Assembly (NCBI GenBank): GCA_964221845.1
Contig: CAXPZW010000021.1
Span: 1-45,507 of the forward strand
Direction of reading: 5' to 3'
Source of the DNA: CAXPZW01 sp964221845
GTDB taxonomy: Bacteria; Bacteroidota; Bacteroidia; Flavobacteriales_D; Sanyastnellaceae
Length of the DNA stretch: 45,507 nucleotides
Below the pieces are notes generated by a model. The model was not told the origin of the DNA. It saw only the letters and a list, made by a program, of their open reading frames with translations, and ran no database searches. Shown here in pieces: positions 24,354-32,716 of the stretch (positions are counted from its first letter, which is position 1; each line of letters starts with the position of its first letter). The position numbers and the translations under genes are program-made.

Positions 24354-25610
24354 ATGTCCCTCTTTCCCAACCGCCAAGCGCTGCTCCAGACTTTGGGGCC
24401 AGGCATTGTGTTTGCCTCTACGTGCATTGGGGTGAGCCACTTGGTGCAGAGCACCCGGGCCGGGGCAGACTATGGCTTTGCGCTGCTGTGGGCCGTGCTG
24501 CTGGCCAACCTGTTCAAGTACCCCTTCTTTGAGTTTGGCTCGCGCTACGCGAACGTCACCGGCACCAGCATTCTGGACGGGTACGCCAAGCAGAGCAAGT
24601 GGGTGATTGGTGGCTATGCCGTGCTGACCCTTGGGACCTTGTTCTTTGTGGCAGCCGCTGTTGGCGCGGTCACAGCTGGATTCCTGGACAACCTGTTTGG
24701 GATGGGCAACTTGCCGCTGATCACCGGGCTTCTGCTTGTGGGAACCGTGGTGGTGCTGGCTTTGGGCAAATACGGCGTATTGGACAGCCTGATCAAACTC
24801 ATTGGAGCCGTGTTGCTGATCTCAACCCTGGTGGCCTTTGGATTGGCCTTGGGCAAAGGGCCGGTCTACGGTGCGCCACTCTTGCCTGCGATCGATTGGG
24901 GAGACGGTGTTTCGCTAGGTTTTCTGATTGCTTTGATGGGTTGGATGCCGACCGCCGTGGACATGAGCGCTTGGAACAGCTTGTGGACCGTCGAGCGCAT
25001 GTCCCAAACAGGCTTCCGCCCTACCCTGAAACAAACGCTGTTTGATTTCAACTTTGGATACATCGCCTCAACGGTGTTGGCCGTGTGTTTTGTGGTGCTC
25101 GGCGCCTTCTTGCTTCATGGCGCTCCAAACCCCGCCCCCAAACCCGCTGCGGCCTTTGCCGGAGAAGTGGTCAAGATGTACACAGAGGTCATGGGGCCGT
25201 GGAGCCGCGTGTTGATTGGAGCTGCTGCCTTCTCCATCATGCTGGGCACCTGCATTGCGGTGTTTGACGGGTATGCGCGCGCCATGAAGCGCTGCGGAGA
25301 GCTGCTGTTGCCCAAGCCCATTTCCAACGCATACATCCTTTGGCTGGTGCTGATTGGCGCCGGGGCGTATGGGGTGATTCACGTGTTCATGTTCAACCGA
25401 CCGGACGACCCTTCGGGCTTCCGTCAGTTGGTGGATTTTGCGACGACCATGAGCTTCTTGGTAGCGCCACTGGTGGCCTTTGCCAACTACCGTTTGGTGG
25501 TGAGTGGGCAGTTCCCGGAGGACGGGCGCCCGCCGCTGTGGCTGCGTGCATTGGCCATCGCTGGCATGGTGTTCCTAGTGGGATTCTGTTTGGTGTACTT
25601 CTTGGCGTAG
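24354..25610 (+). CDS. Nramp-like transporter lacking the canonical metal site
   Basis: A 418-residue membrane protein with about 11 helices of the Nramp (SLC11) family. Helix 1 aligns as GPGIVFASTCIGVSHLVQST against the canonical GPGFxxxxxxxDPGN, so Asp and Asn of the metal-binding DPGN are replaced by Gly and His. Helix 6 has MGWMPTAVD in place of xxVMPHN, keeping Met-Pro but losing His. A manganese or iron transporter would normally have all these residues, so substrate is open; divergent Nramp-related transporters for other ions exist. Similar Bacteroidota proteins with GVSHLVQSTRAGA are familiar to me under the Nramp name. It is divergent from the asparaginase gene, with 73 nt between starts. 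Confidence 0.82.
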   Translation: MSLFPNRQALLQTLGPGIVFASTCIGVSHLVQSTRAGADYGFALLWAVLLANLFKYPFFEFGSRYANVTGTSILDGYAKQSKWVIGGYAVLTLGTLFFVAAAVGAVTAGFLDNLFGMGNLPLITGLLLVGTVVVLALGKYGVLDSLIKLIGAVLLISTLVAFGLALGKGPVYGAPLLPAIDWGDGVSLGFLIALMGWMPTAVDMSAWNSLWTVERMSQTGFRPTLKQTLFDFNFGYIASTVLAVCFVVLGAFLLHGAPNPAPKPAAAFAGEVVKMYTEVMGPWSRVLIGAAAFSIMLGTCIAVFDGYARAMKRCGELLLPKPISNAYILWLVLIGAGAYGVIHVFMFNRPDDPSGFRQLVDFATTMSFLVAPLVAFANYRLVVSGQFPEDGRPPLWLRALAIAGMVFLVGFCLVYFLA

Positions 25611-25637
25611 CACTGACAAGCGCCCAATTGCGATGCT

Positions 25638-28013
25638 TCAGTAACGACGGCCGCCACCGTATGTCATGGCCTCGCCCTTGCCAAAGCCGTAGCTCACGCC
25701 GAAAGTGACGAAGCGCCCCCTGTAGCTTCGTGACGACACAAAGAAATCGCCGCGGTCGATGATGCTTTCACGGATGCGGCTGGCAAACACATCGCGTACG
25801 CCCAAGTTGCATACGATTTTGCCGCCAAACACCTTCTTACGCACACCTAGATCCATGGCTCCAAAGCCGGTAACATCCCCTTGTACCGTTCGGAAGCCAG
25901 AGCGGTAATCGCCGGTCACTTCCAGTTCAAAATCCATGGGCAACTTGAATTTGTTGCTTAGGCGCGCGGTCCACTGTTGTCCCGTAAAGTCGAAGGACTG
26001 CCCTTCAAACTCACCCAAACGTTCAAAGCGGTTCACGTTGAAATCGCCGTTCAACGACCACCACTTATTGGGCTTGTACTTGCCGTTGAATTCAAAGCCA
26101 AGTGTGCCGTTGGTGCCGATGTTCTCGGGAGTCGTAAGGGTCACGTTGTCCTCAAACCGCGATATGCGTTCGACCACATCGGTCGTGTAGCGGTAATACA
26201 CGCTTCCGTTGAGCGATAGTTTTTCCAAAATCCAAATCGAGGTCACCTCGTACGAATCGGTGAACTCAGGCTGGAGGTTGGGATTTCCCGTGCGGATGTT
26301 GAAGTTATTGGTGATGCTGTAAAACGGATTCAAGTCCCACAAACGCGGTCGCGAAACCCGGCGTGAGTAACCTGCCTGTGCGCTCAAGCGATCGCTGATT
26401 TTGTAGGAGGTGTGCGCGCTGGGGAACAGGTTCAAGTAATCCGTGGCATTGGACTCACCCGTGGTGGCCAACAACGTGTTTACGTCGGTGTATTCCGGAC
26501 GGATGCCGATTTGGAGGCCAGCGCGCTCCCCTTCCACCGAGGCCAGAGCATACACGCCCAGCACTTGTTGGGTCCAGCTAAAATCATTGGTGAACGCCGG
26601 ATTGACGACATATTCCCCGTCCACCAAATCGCGTACGGCAAAGTCGTTACCCACGTCGTTGCTCACAAATTGGGCTCCGGTTTCAAACTTGAAGACCTCT
26701 CCCACCGGATGGGTGTAGTCGATCTTGAAGGTGTAATCCGCGCGGTCAAAGGCGGTGTTGGTGCGCTGGTCTTCGTAAATACCGCTGCCCAAGGTCACCA
26801 CGTTGGTGTATTGCGACTCCAGCGCCTTGCCAAAGTAGGCCCCCAAAGCGCTCATCATGAGCTTGTGGTCTTTGTGATCGGGGAAGTCCTTGACATACTG
26901 CAGATCAAACTGCCATTTGGGGTTGGTGGCTTCGGTTTCTTCGCGGCGCTCCCAGCCGGCAATGGCTTGACCGTCGCCGTCAAGCTCGCGAAATGCGGTG
27001 AGCGCAGGGTTGTTCTCCCATTCGTAGGTAAACCGTCCCGACAAGGTGAGCACGTTGTAGTCGTTCAAGTGATAGTCGGTGCCGAGGGTGATGTTGGCAA
27101 AGCGCTCGTTTCGGAACGATTCGCCGTCACTTTCAATGGCGCTGCCGGTGCCGCGGTTCAGGTTGACGTTGTCCGAGAAGCGCGGGTTGGAACGGTACCC
27201 TGCTCCCATTTGGGTGAACAGGTTGAATTTGCTGGCGCGGCGTTGCAAGCTGATGCCAATGCTGTGGTTGTCGGGGATGCCTGTATTGAGTGAGATGGAG
27301 CCGTTGAGTCCCTCCTTTTCTTCCTTTTTCAGCACGATGTTCAGAATGCCCGAAGTGCCCGAGGCTTCGTACTTGGCCGAAGGATTGGTGATGACCTCAA
27401 TGCTTTCGATCATGTCGGCGGTGATGGCGCCCAGGGCGTTGGCCGGGTCATCGGTCAAGACCGAAGGTTTGCCGTCGATCAGGATTTGCACACCGCCACT
27501 GCCACGGAGGTTGATTTCGCCTTCGATGCTGACCGTGACAGAAGGCACGTTGTTGAGCACTTCTAATGCGCTTGCACCGGTGGTGCTCAAGTCCTTGCCT
27601 ACGTTGAACACGCGTTTGTCGAGGGCAAAGGTGGTGGTGGACTGTTCGGCCTGTACTACGGCTTCGTCGAACAGCTCTTGGTCGGGTTGCAGGGCGATGA
27701 TGCCTACGTCCAGGGTTGGGCCTTGTGGACGGATGCCGCGCAAGGTATCCGGCTTGAATCCGATGAAGGTGACCACCAATGTGGCTTCCACTTGGACCGA
27801 AGGGACCGAAAAACGGCCGTCTTCACCGGTGGTGGTCCCGTTCAAGACCGCGCCCGAAGGGGTGGCCAATTCAATCACAGTGGCATACGGAATGGGTTGT
27901 CCGTTCCGACCGTCTTGAACTTGTCCGGTGAGTTGGCAAGGCGCCATCTCTTGGGATTGAGCAAAAAAGGGAACGCTCAGCAAAGCGAGCAGCAGCCACG
28001 GGTTGGGTCGCAT
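25638..28013 (-). CDS. TonB-dependent outer-membrane receptor (OMP_b-brl_3 type)
   Basis: A 791-residue outer-membrane beta-barrel protein. It has a signal peptide (MRPNPWLLLALLSVPFFAQSQ), then a CarboxypepD_reg-like domain (LTGQVQDGRNGQPIPYATV to FIGFKPDTL), a plug domain (LEVLNNVPSVTVS, VQILIDGKPSVLTDDP, IESIEVITNPSAKYEASGTS), and a long barrel with alternating aromatic strands ending GVSYGFGKGEAMTYGGGRRY. This architecture belongs to TonB-linked receptors of the outer membrane beta-barrel family that import large substrates or peptides; substrate is unknown and no SusD-like partner or TonB gene adjoins. I chose the ATG at 28013 for the signal peptide; the frame continues to 28043. Confidence 0.88.
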   Translation of the reverse strand: MRPNPWLLLALLSVPFFAQSQEMAPCQLTGQVQDGRNGQPIPYATVIELATPSGAVLNGTTTGEDGRFSVPSVQVEATLVVTFIGFKPDTLRGIRPQGPTLDVGIIALQPDQELFDEAVVQAEQSTTTFALDKRVFNVGKDLSTTGASALEVLNNVPSVTVSIEGEINLRGSGGVQILIDGKPSVLTDDPANALGAITADMIESIEVITNPSAKYEASGTSGILNIVLKKEEKEGLNGSISLNTGIPDNHSIGISLQRRASKFNLFTQMGAGYRSNPRFSDNVNLNRGTGSAIESDGESFRNERFANITLGTDYHLNDYNVLTLSGRFTYEWENNPALTAFRELDGDGQAIAGWERREETEATNPKWQFDLQYVKDFPDHKDHKLMMSALGAYFGKALESQYTNVVTLGSGIYEDQRTNTAFDRADYTFKIDYTHPVGEVFKFETGAQFVSNDVGNDFAVRDLVDGEYVVNPAFTNDFSWTQQVLGVYALASVEGERAGLQIGIRPEYTDVNTLLATTGESNATDYLNLFPSAHTSYKISDRLSAQAGYSRRVSRPRLWDLNPFYSITNNFNIRTGNPNLQPEFTDSYEVTSIWILEKLSLNGSVYYRYTTDVVERISRFEDNVTLTTPENIGTNGTLGFEFNGKYKPNKWWSLNGDFNVNRFERLGEFEGQSFDFTGQQWTARLSNKFKLPMDFELEVTGDYRSGFRTVQGDVTGFGAMDLGVRKKVFGGKIVCNLGVRDVFASRIRESIIDRGDFFVSSRSYRGRFVTFGVSYGFGKGEAMTYGGGRRY

Positions 28014-28111
28014 GGAATCAGTTTTCGGTGCAAAGGACGGCAAAGCCGGACAGTTAGAGGAACTCCAATTGCCAAGAGATGTTCAGGGACCGTTTGCCCT
28101 GCTTTTATCCC

Positions 28112-28672
28112 ATGGCCCGCAAACTGGATCACATCGTAGTGGTGGACATCGGAGCCACGTGCTGGGAAGGCAAAGTGCCCGAAGGCATGTCCAGCGACAT
28201 CATTGAGGTGGGCGTGTGCCTGTTGGGTGTGAACTCGGGAGAGCGCACGGCCAACCGCGGCATTCTGGTCAAACCCGAACGCTCTACCATCAGTTCCTTT
28301 TGTACCGAACTCACCACCATCACCCCCGAACTGGTCGAAGCCGAAGGGGTCACCTTTCAAGAAGTCTTGCGCATCCTACGTGAGGAGTACCTGACGCAAC
28401 GCCGCCCCTGGGCCAGCTACGGCGCTTACGACCTGAACCAGTTCAAACGCCAATGTTTCGAGATGAACCGGGGCTACCCCTTTGGCCCGTCCCACATCAA
28501 CGTCAAAACCCTGTTTGCCCTGCAACGCGAGCTGGGGCATGAAACAGGCATGGCGGGAGCGCTGGCACAATTGAACATCCCCCTGAAAGGCACGCACCAC
28601 CGCGGCGTTGACGACGCTTGGAACATCGCACAAATCCTTTGGGAAACACTCCATCCAGCCCCCGCATCATGA
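28112..28672 (+). CDS. DEDDh-type 3'-5' exonuclease (ERI-1/KapD-like) with altered first motif
   Basis: A 186-residue exonuclease-fold protein of the ERI-1-like class. The hallmark sequence is usually VVDxEATCWE; here residues 11-19 read VDIGATCWE, so the second acidic residue of the DxE pair (position 14) is Gly. The codon is GGA, one base from GAA. The other motifs remain: SYGAYDLNQF (second Asp) and HHRGVDDAWNIAQIL (His and last Asp). Loss of a metal ligand may weaken or abolish catalysis, or the site may be a sequencing error. The start at 28112 is 10 residues before the first strand. It overlaps the TfoX-N gene by 4 nt (ATGA). Confidence 0.82.
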   Translation: MARKLDHIVVVDIGATCWEGKVPEGMSSDIIEVGVCLLGVNSGERTANRGILVKPERSTISSFCTELTTITPELVEAEGVTFQEVLRILREEYLTQRRPWASYGAYDLNQFKRQCFEMNRGYPFGPSHINVKTLFALQRELGHETGMAGALAQLNIPLKGTHHRGVDDAWNIAQILWETLHPAPAS

Positions 28673-28971
28673 CCTACGAAGCCATTGCCGAATCCCTGGC
28701 CGCATCCCACGGCACCGTCTCCAGCCAAATGTTTGGCAAACCTTGTTTGAAAGTGGGCGGAAAGGCTTTTGCGGCCTTTTTCAAGGACTGTATGGTCTTC
28801 AAACTCGGACGCGAGGAAATGCCGCTGTTGCTGGACCAATACCCCGGTTCAGAGTTATGGGACCCCTCCGGCAAGGGCCGCCCAATGAAGGATTGGCTCC
28901 AGGTCCCGGCCGACTATGCCGAGGATTGGTCTTCCCGCGCCAAACAAGCGCTGACCTTTGTTGCGGGATAG
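28669..28971 (+). CDS. TfoX N-terminal domain protein
   Basis: A 100-residue protein resembling the TfoX N-terminal domain family: TYEAIAESL, a MFGKPCLKVGGKAFAAFF core (in place of MFGGxGxYxxGxxFA) and KDWLQVPADYAEDWSSRAKQAL. TfoX-type proteins regulate competence in gammaproteobacteria, but free-standing TfoX-N proteins in Bacteroidota have no assigned role. The ATG overlaps the exonuclease stop, so the two are translated together. The stop codon lies in a 17 nt palindrome. Confidence 0.78.
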   Translation: MTYEAIAESLAASHGTVSSQMFGKPCLKVGGKAFAAFFKDCMVFKLGREEMPLLLDQYPGSELWDPSGKGRPMKDWLQVPADYAEDWSSRAKQALTFVAG

Positions 28972-28981
28972 CTGCTATCCC
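28965..28981. promoter_or_regulatory. 17 nt perfect palindrome at the TfoX-N stop
   Basis: GGGATAGC-T-GCTATCCC spans the stop codon. It may be a weak hairpin for the end of the exonuclease/TfoX-N unit or the first of several GGATAG sites upstream of katG. Confidence 0.45.
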
Positions 28982-29020
28982 TAGCCCCACTCGGGTTTAC
29001 AAGTCGTGATTGTTTCCCTT

Positions 29021-29069
29021 TATCCAGGATAGAGGATTCCACTTTTTTATTGAGCCAGCAACGGGATAG
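29021..29069 (+). promoter_or_regulatory. GGATAG repeats upstream of katG
   Basis: TATCC-A-GGATA (29021-29031) is a perfect inverted repeat, and a further GGATAG occurs at 29064-29069. With the palindrome at 28965 this makes several copies of the same half-site in about 105 nt before katG. A regulator of the peroxide response is a reasonable guess. A TATAAT (29078-29083) lies closer to the gene. No TAnnTTTG box was found in 28982-29103. Confidence 0.4.
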
Positions 29070-29103
29070 ATTCGTACTATAATATTCACCCAACAGATCT
29101 GCC

Positions 29104-31446
29104 ATGAAGCGACTACTCCTTGCTACCCTCATCCTCATATCCCCTGACCTGATGCACAGCCAAACGTCCTCCGAAGGCGGTTGTCCATTCGGTTTCGACA
29201 AGCGCAAAGCACGCAAAGAAGCCACTGCCCAGGACGCCTCGGCCTCAAACACCCCAGACACCCCAACTCCTCCGGCAGCGACACCGGCCTCCATGGCCCG
29301 AGACGCCGCTCGCCACGATGCGCAAACCAACCGCGAATGGTGGCCCAACCAATTGAATCTTGAAGTGCTGCGCCAACACTCAAACATGTCCAACCCCATG
29401 GGAGAGGACTTCGACTACGCGGCCGCATTCAACGCCCTTGACTTGGACGCGGTGAAAGCCGATTTGCGTGAGGTGATGACCACCTCGCAAGACTGGTGGC
29501 CCGCGGACTATGGACACTACGGTCCGCTTTTCATTCGCATGGCTTGGCACAGCGCGGGCACCTACCGCACCGGCGATGGCCGCGGAGGTTCGCGTGAAGG
29601 CCAGCAGCGCTTTGCCCCCATCAACTCTTGGCCCGATAACGCCAACCTCGACAAGGCCCGACGTCTGATCTGGCCAGTCAAACAGAAATACGGCGCCAGC
29701 CTCTCTTGGGCCGATTTGATGATCCTTGCGGGCAACGTAGCCCTCGAAGACATGGGCTTTGAAACCATCGGCTTTGCCGGCGGCCGCGATGACGTATGGG
29801 AACCTGCCAGCAACGTATACTGGGGCCGCGAAAGCAAATGGCTTGCCGACGAGCGCTACTCCGGCGACCGTGAATTGGAAACTCCCTTGGCCGCGGTACA
29901 AATGGGTCTGATCTACGTCAATCCCGAAGGCCCCAACGGCAACCCAGACCCCGTTTTGGCCGCACACGACATCCGTGAAACGTTCGGCCGCATGGGCATG
30001 AACGACGAAGAAACCGTGGCCCTAATCGCCGGTGGACACACCTTGGGCAAAACCCACGGTGCAGGCCCCGCAACCCACGTTGGCCCAGAGCCTGAAGCTG
30101 CGAGCATGACCGAGCAAGGCTTTGGATGGACCAGCTCATTCAAGTCTGGCAAAGGCCCAGATGCCATCACCTCTGGTTTGGAAGTGATTTGGACTTCGAC
30201 CCCTGCCAAATGGAGCCACGAGTACTTTGCCAACCTGTTCAACTACGAGTGGGAACTGACCAAGAGCCCGGCCGGTGCGCACCAATGGATTGCCAAAGAA
30301 GCCGAGGAATTTGTGCCCGACGCCTTTGACGCCAACAAGAAGTACCGACCCACTATGCTCACCACGGACTTGTCGCTCCGCTTTGATCCCGAGTACGAGA
30401 AGATCTCCCGTCGCTTCTACGACGATCCAGATGCCTTCAACGCAGCATTCGCGCGCGCGTGGTTCAAACTCACCCACCGCGACATGGGCCCCAGCACCAC
30501 CTACTTGGGTCCAGACGTGCCTCAAGAGCAATTCGTGTGGCAAGACCCCATTCCTGCCGTCGATCACCCGCTGGTGAACGCCGCCCAAATCGGCAGCCTC
30601 AAGCAAACGCTGCTGGCTTCGGAGCTAACCGTGCAAGAATTGGTGTCTACCGCCTGGGCTTCGGCCAGCACTTACCGCCACTCGGACCGCCGCGGCGGAG
30701 CCAACGGTGCACGCATCCAACTCGAACCCATGCGCAACTGGGAGGTGAACAACCCGGCGCAACTGAACAAAGTGCTGGGCGTGCTGGAAGGCATTCAAGC
30801 CGACTTCAACCAGACCAATGCCCCCACTCAAATTTCCATGGCCGACCTCATTGTACTCGGTGGAGCAGCTGGTGTGGAGGAAGCTGCACGTTTGGCGGGC
30901 CACAGCGTAGAAGTACCCTTCACCCCTGGACGCATGGACGCCACCCAAGCCATGACCGATGTGGAAAGCATGCAATTGCTTGCGCCCATGGCCGACGGCT
31001 TCCGCAACTACCAACCTAAGCTGTACACCCTCACCACTGAGGAATTGCTGGTGGACAAGGCCCAACTGCTCACCCTCACCGCACCTGAAATGACTGTACT
31101 GGTGGGAGGTATGCGTGCCTTGGGTGCCAACTACGACGGCTCCACCCACGGCATCCTGACCGCCACACCGGGGCAGCTGACCAACGACTACTTCGTGAAC
31201 CTCTTGGACATGAGTACCGCTTGGGAGCCCACCACCGAAACCCAGCAGTTCTTCGCCGGCCACCACCGCGAAACCGGCGCACCGAACTTCACCGCCACCC
31301 GCGCGGACCTGATTTTCGGCTCCAACTCCGAACTGCGCGCCATTGCCGAGGTATACGCCTCATCAGACGCCGAAACCAAGTTTGTAAAGGACTTTGTGGA
31401 CGCTTGGGTCAAGGTGATGCAACTGGACCGTTTTGATTTGAATTAA
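29104..31446 (+). CDS. katG: Exported catalase-peroxidase KatG
   Basis: A 780-residue bifunctional heme enzyme that destroys hydrogen peroxide. The distal site R145-W148-H149 lies in FIRMAWHSAGTYR. The Met-Tyr-Trp crosslink partners are W148, Tyr in LIYVNPEGPNGNPDP and Met in FGRMGMNDEE. The proximal His is in GGHTLGKTHGAG. A second, non-catalytic peroxidase-like half follows from about residue 460. Unlike cytosolic KatG, it begins with a signal peptide (KRLLLATLILISPDLMHSQ) and a low-complexity Ala/Thr/Pro linker (about 40-65), so the enzyme probably works in the periplasm. It is a single-gene unit ending at a strong terminator. Confidence 0.94.
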   Translation: MKRLLLATLILISPDLMHSQTSSEGGCPFGFDKRKARKEATAQDASASNTPDTPTPPAATPASMARDAARHDAQTNREWWPNQLNLEVLRQHSNMSNPMGEDFDYAAAFNALDLDAVKADLREVMTTSQDWWPADYGHYGPLFIRMAWHSAGTYRTGDGRGGSREGQQRFAPINSWPDNANLDKARRLIWPVKQKYGASLSWADLMILAGNVALEDMGFETIGFAGGRDDVWEPASNVYWGRESKWLADERYSGDRELETPLAAVQMGLIYVNPEGPNGNPDPVLAAHDIRETFGRMGMNDEETVALIAGGHTLGKTHGAGPATHVGPEPEAASMTEQGFGWTSSFKSGKGPDAITSGLEVIWTSTPAKWSHEYFANLFNYEWELTKSPAGAHQWIAKEAEEFVPDAFDANKKYRPTMLTTDLSLRFDPEYEKISRRFYDDPDAFNAAFARAWFKLTHRDMGPSTTYLGPDVPQEQFVWQDPIPAVDHPLVNAAQIGSLKQTLLASELTVQELVSTAWASASTYRHSDRRGGANGARIQLEPMRNWEVNNPAQLNKVLGVLEGIQADFNQTNAPTQISMADLIVLGGAAGVEEAARLAGHSVEVPFTPGRMDATQAMTDVESMQLLAPMADGFRNYQPKLYTLTTEELLVDKAQLLTLTAPEMTVLVGGMRALGANYDGSTHGILTATPGQLTNDYFVNLLDMSTAWEPTTETQQFFAGHHRETGAPNFTATRADLIFGSNSELRAIAEVYASSDAETKFVKDFVDAWVKVMQLDRFDLN

Positions 31447-31464
31447 CCCCACAAGAGAAACAAG

Positions 31465-31491
31465 AAAGGCCGGTTCATCCGGCCTTTTTTT
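31465..31491. terminator. Bidirectional intrinsic terminator
   Basis: AAAGGCCGG-TTCAT-CCGGCCTTT followed by TTTT on the plus strand; the minus strand also has a T-rich end after the stem (CCTTTCTTG). It separates convergent katG and prmC. Confidence 0.88.
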
Positions 31492-31495
31492 GTGC

Positions 31496-32338
31496 CTACT
31501 TCCAGGCCCGCAACATGCGCCAGCGCCCTTGCAGGTCTTGGCGCATCTCGGTCTGGTAGCCGCTGCGTTCGAACAGGGCTTTGGTTTCGGAGGCGTAGTT
31601 GCTGTGCATTTCCACCAGGATTTGGCCCTTCGGGGCCAGCAACGTTTCGCCTTGGGTGGCCAGGGCTTGGTAAAAGAGCAGTGGATCGCCCTCGGCAAAC
31701 AGCGCCAAATGCGGTTCGTGCGCCACCACGTGTTCTTCGAGGCTGGCCGCTTCGTCGGTGCCGATGTACGGTGGGTTGGAGACCAGCAGTTGCAAGGGCG
31801 GAACGCGCGGTTCTTCTTCAAGGATGTTGACTTCCATCCAACTCACATTCAACCCCAATTCCACGCTGTTGGCTTGGGCCACTTCCAGTGCCGGCGCGCT
31901 TAAATCGCAGCCCCACACTTGTGCGCCAGGGACCCGATGTTTGATGCCCAACGCGATGCAACCGCTGCCCGTACCTACATCCAACACGTGCGGTGCTTTG
32001 CCCTCGAGCAACTCTACGGCCCACACCACAAGCTCCTCGGTTTCGGGACGCGGGATGAGGACCCGGGGATCTACGGTCAATTCCAGGTCCAAAAAGGTGG
32101 CTTTGCCCAAAATGTATTGTAGCGGTTCGCCCTCACGCAAGCGGCGCAAGATGCCCTGCACTTGCGCAACGGCCTCCATGGGCACGTCTTGCTCAGCTTC
32201 CAAAATGACATCTACCCGGGTCCACCCGAAGGAGTCTTCCAAGATCCACGCGGCCATTTGCGCCGCCTCCCGCTGGCCGTGGCGCAGGGTGAGGTCCTCG
32301 GTGAGGTAGGCTGCCAGTTCGCCGCGGGTTTGGATCAT
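31496..32338 (-). CDS. prmC: Peptide chain release factor N5-glutamine methyltransferase
   Basis: The SAM-dependent enzyme that methylates the Gln of the GGQ motif in release factors. It has 280 residues. The N-terminal helical domain includes EPLQYILGKATFLDLEL, and RVLIPRPETEELV marks the family. The SAM loop is DVGTGSGCIAL (GTGSG at 122-126), and the active NPPY is at 188-191. The start overlaps the mgsA stop by 4 nt. Confidence 0.93.
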   Translation of the reverse strand: MIQTRGELAAYLTEDLTLRHGQREAAQMAAWILEDSFGWTRVDVILEAEQDVPMEAVAQVQGILRRLREGEPLQYILGKATFLDLELTVDPRVLIPRPETEELVVWAVELLEGKAPHVLDVGTGSGCIALGIKHRVPGAQVWGCDLSAPALEVAQANSVELGLNVSWMEVNILEEEPRVPPLQLLVSNPPYIGTDEAASLEEHVVAHEPHLALFAEGDPLLFYQALATQGETLLAPKGQILVEMHSNYASETKALFERSGYQTEMRQDLQGRWRMLRAWK

Positions 32339-32715
32339 TCCTCGGGGTGGCCGTCGATGCCTTTGAGCAGCAATTCAGCAGTGGAAGGGTTGGTGGCCAT
32401 GGGGATGTTGTGCACGTCGCACAGGCGCATGAGCATGGCAATGTCCGGCTCGTGGGGGTGCTTGTCCAATGGATCGCGGAAAAAGAACACCATGTGGATT
32501 TTGCCTTCGGTAACCTCTGCGGCAATTTGGGCATCGCCTCCGAGCGGGCCACTTTGCACGCGTTGCACTTTTAGGCCAGCATCCATGGCGTGTTTACCTG
32601 TAGTACCGGTGGCAATCAGGTCAATGTCTTTGCGCTTGAATACGTCTAAGTGGCGAGCGAGGAATTGAACCATCTCCGCCTTTTTGCCATCGTGGGCAAT
32701 GACTGCAATCTTCAT
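32335..32715 (-). CDS. mgsA: Methylglyoxal synthase
   Basis: A 126-residue enzyme that turns dihydroxyacetone phosphate into methylglyoxal and phosphate, a bypass that relieves sugar-phosphate overload. Visible are IAVIAHDGKK, IATGTTGKHA, the catalytic Asp D61 in SGPLGGDAQIAAEV (equivalent to E. coli D71), FFFRDPLDKHPHEPDI and MATNPSTAELLLKG. It sits 1 nt after a GH13 glucan-degrading lipoprotein gene, which suggests joint control of sugar supply and overflow. Confidence 0.94.
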   Translation of the reverse strand: MKIAVIAHDGKKAEMVQFLARHLDVFKRKDIDLIATGTTGKHAMDAGLKVQRVQSGPLGGDAQIAAEVTEGKIHMVFFFRDPLDKHPHEPDIAMLMRLCDVHNIPMATNPSTAELLLKGIDGHPEE

Positions 32716-32716
32716 A

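Noticed and set aside
28965..29069. Classical OxyR site before katG
   Set aside because: ATAG and CTAT are 3 nt apart instead of 7, and phasing differs.
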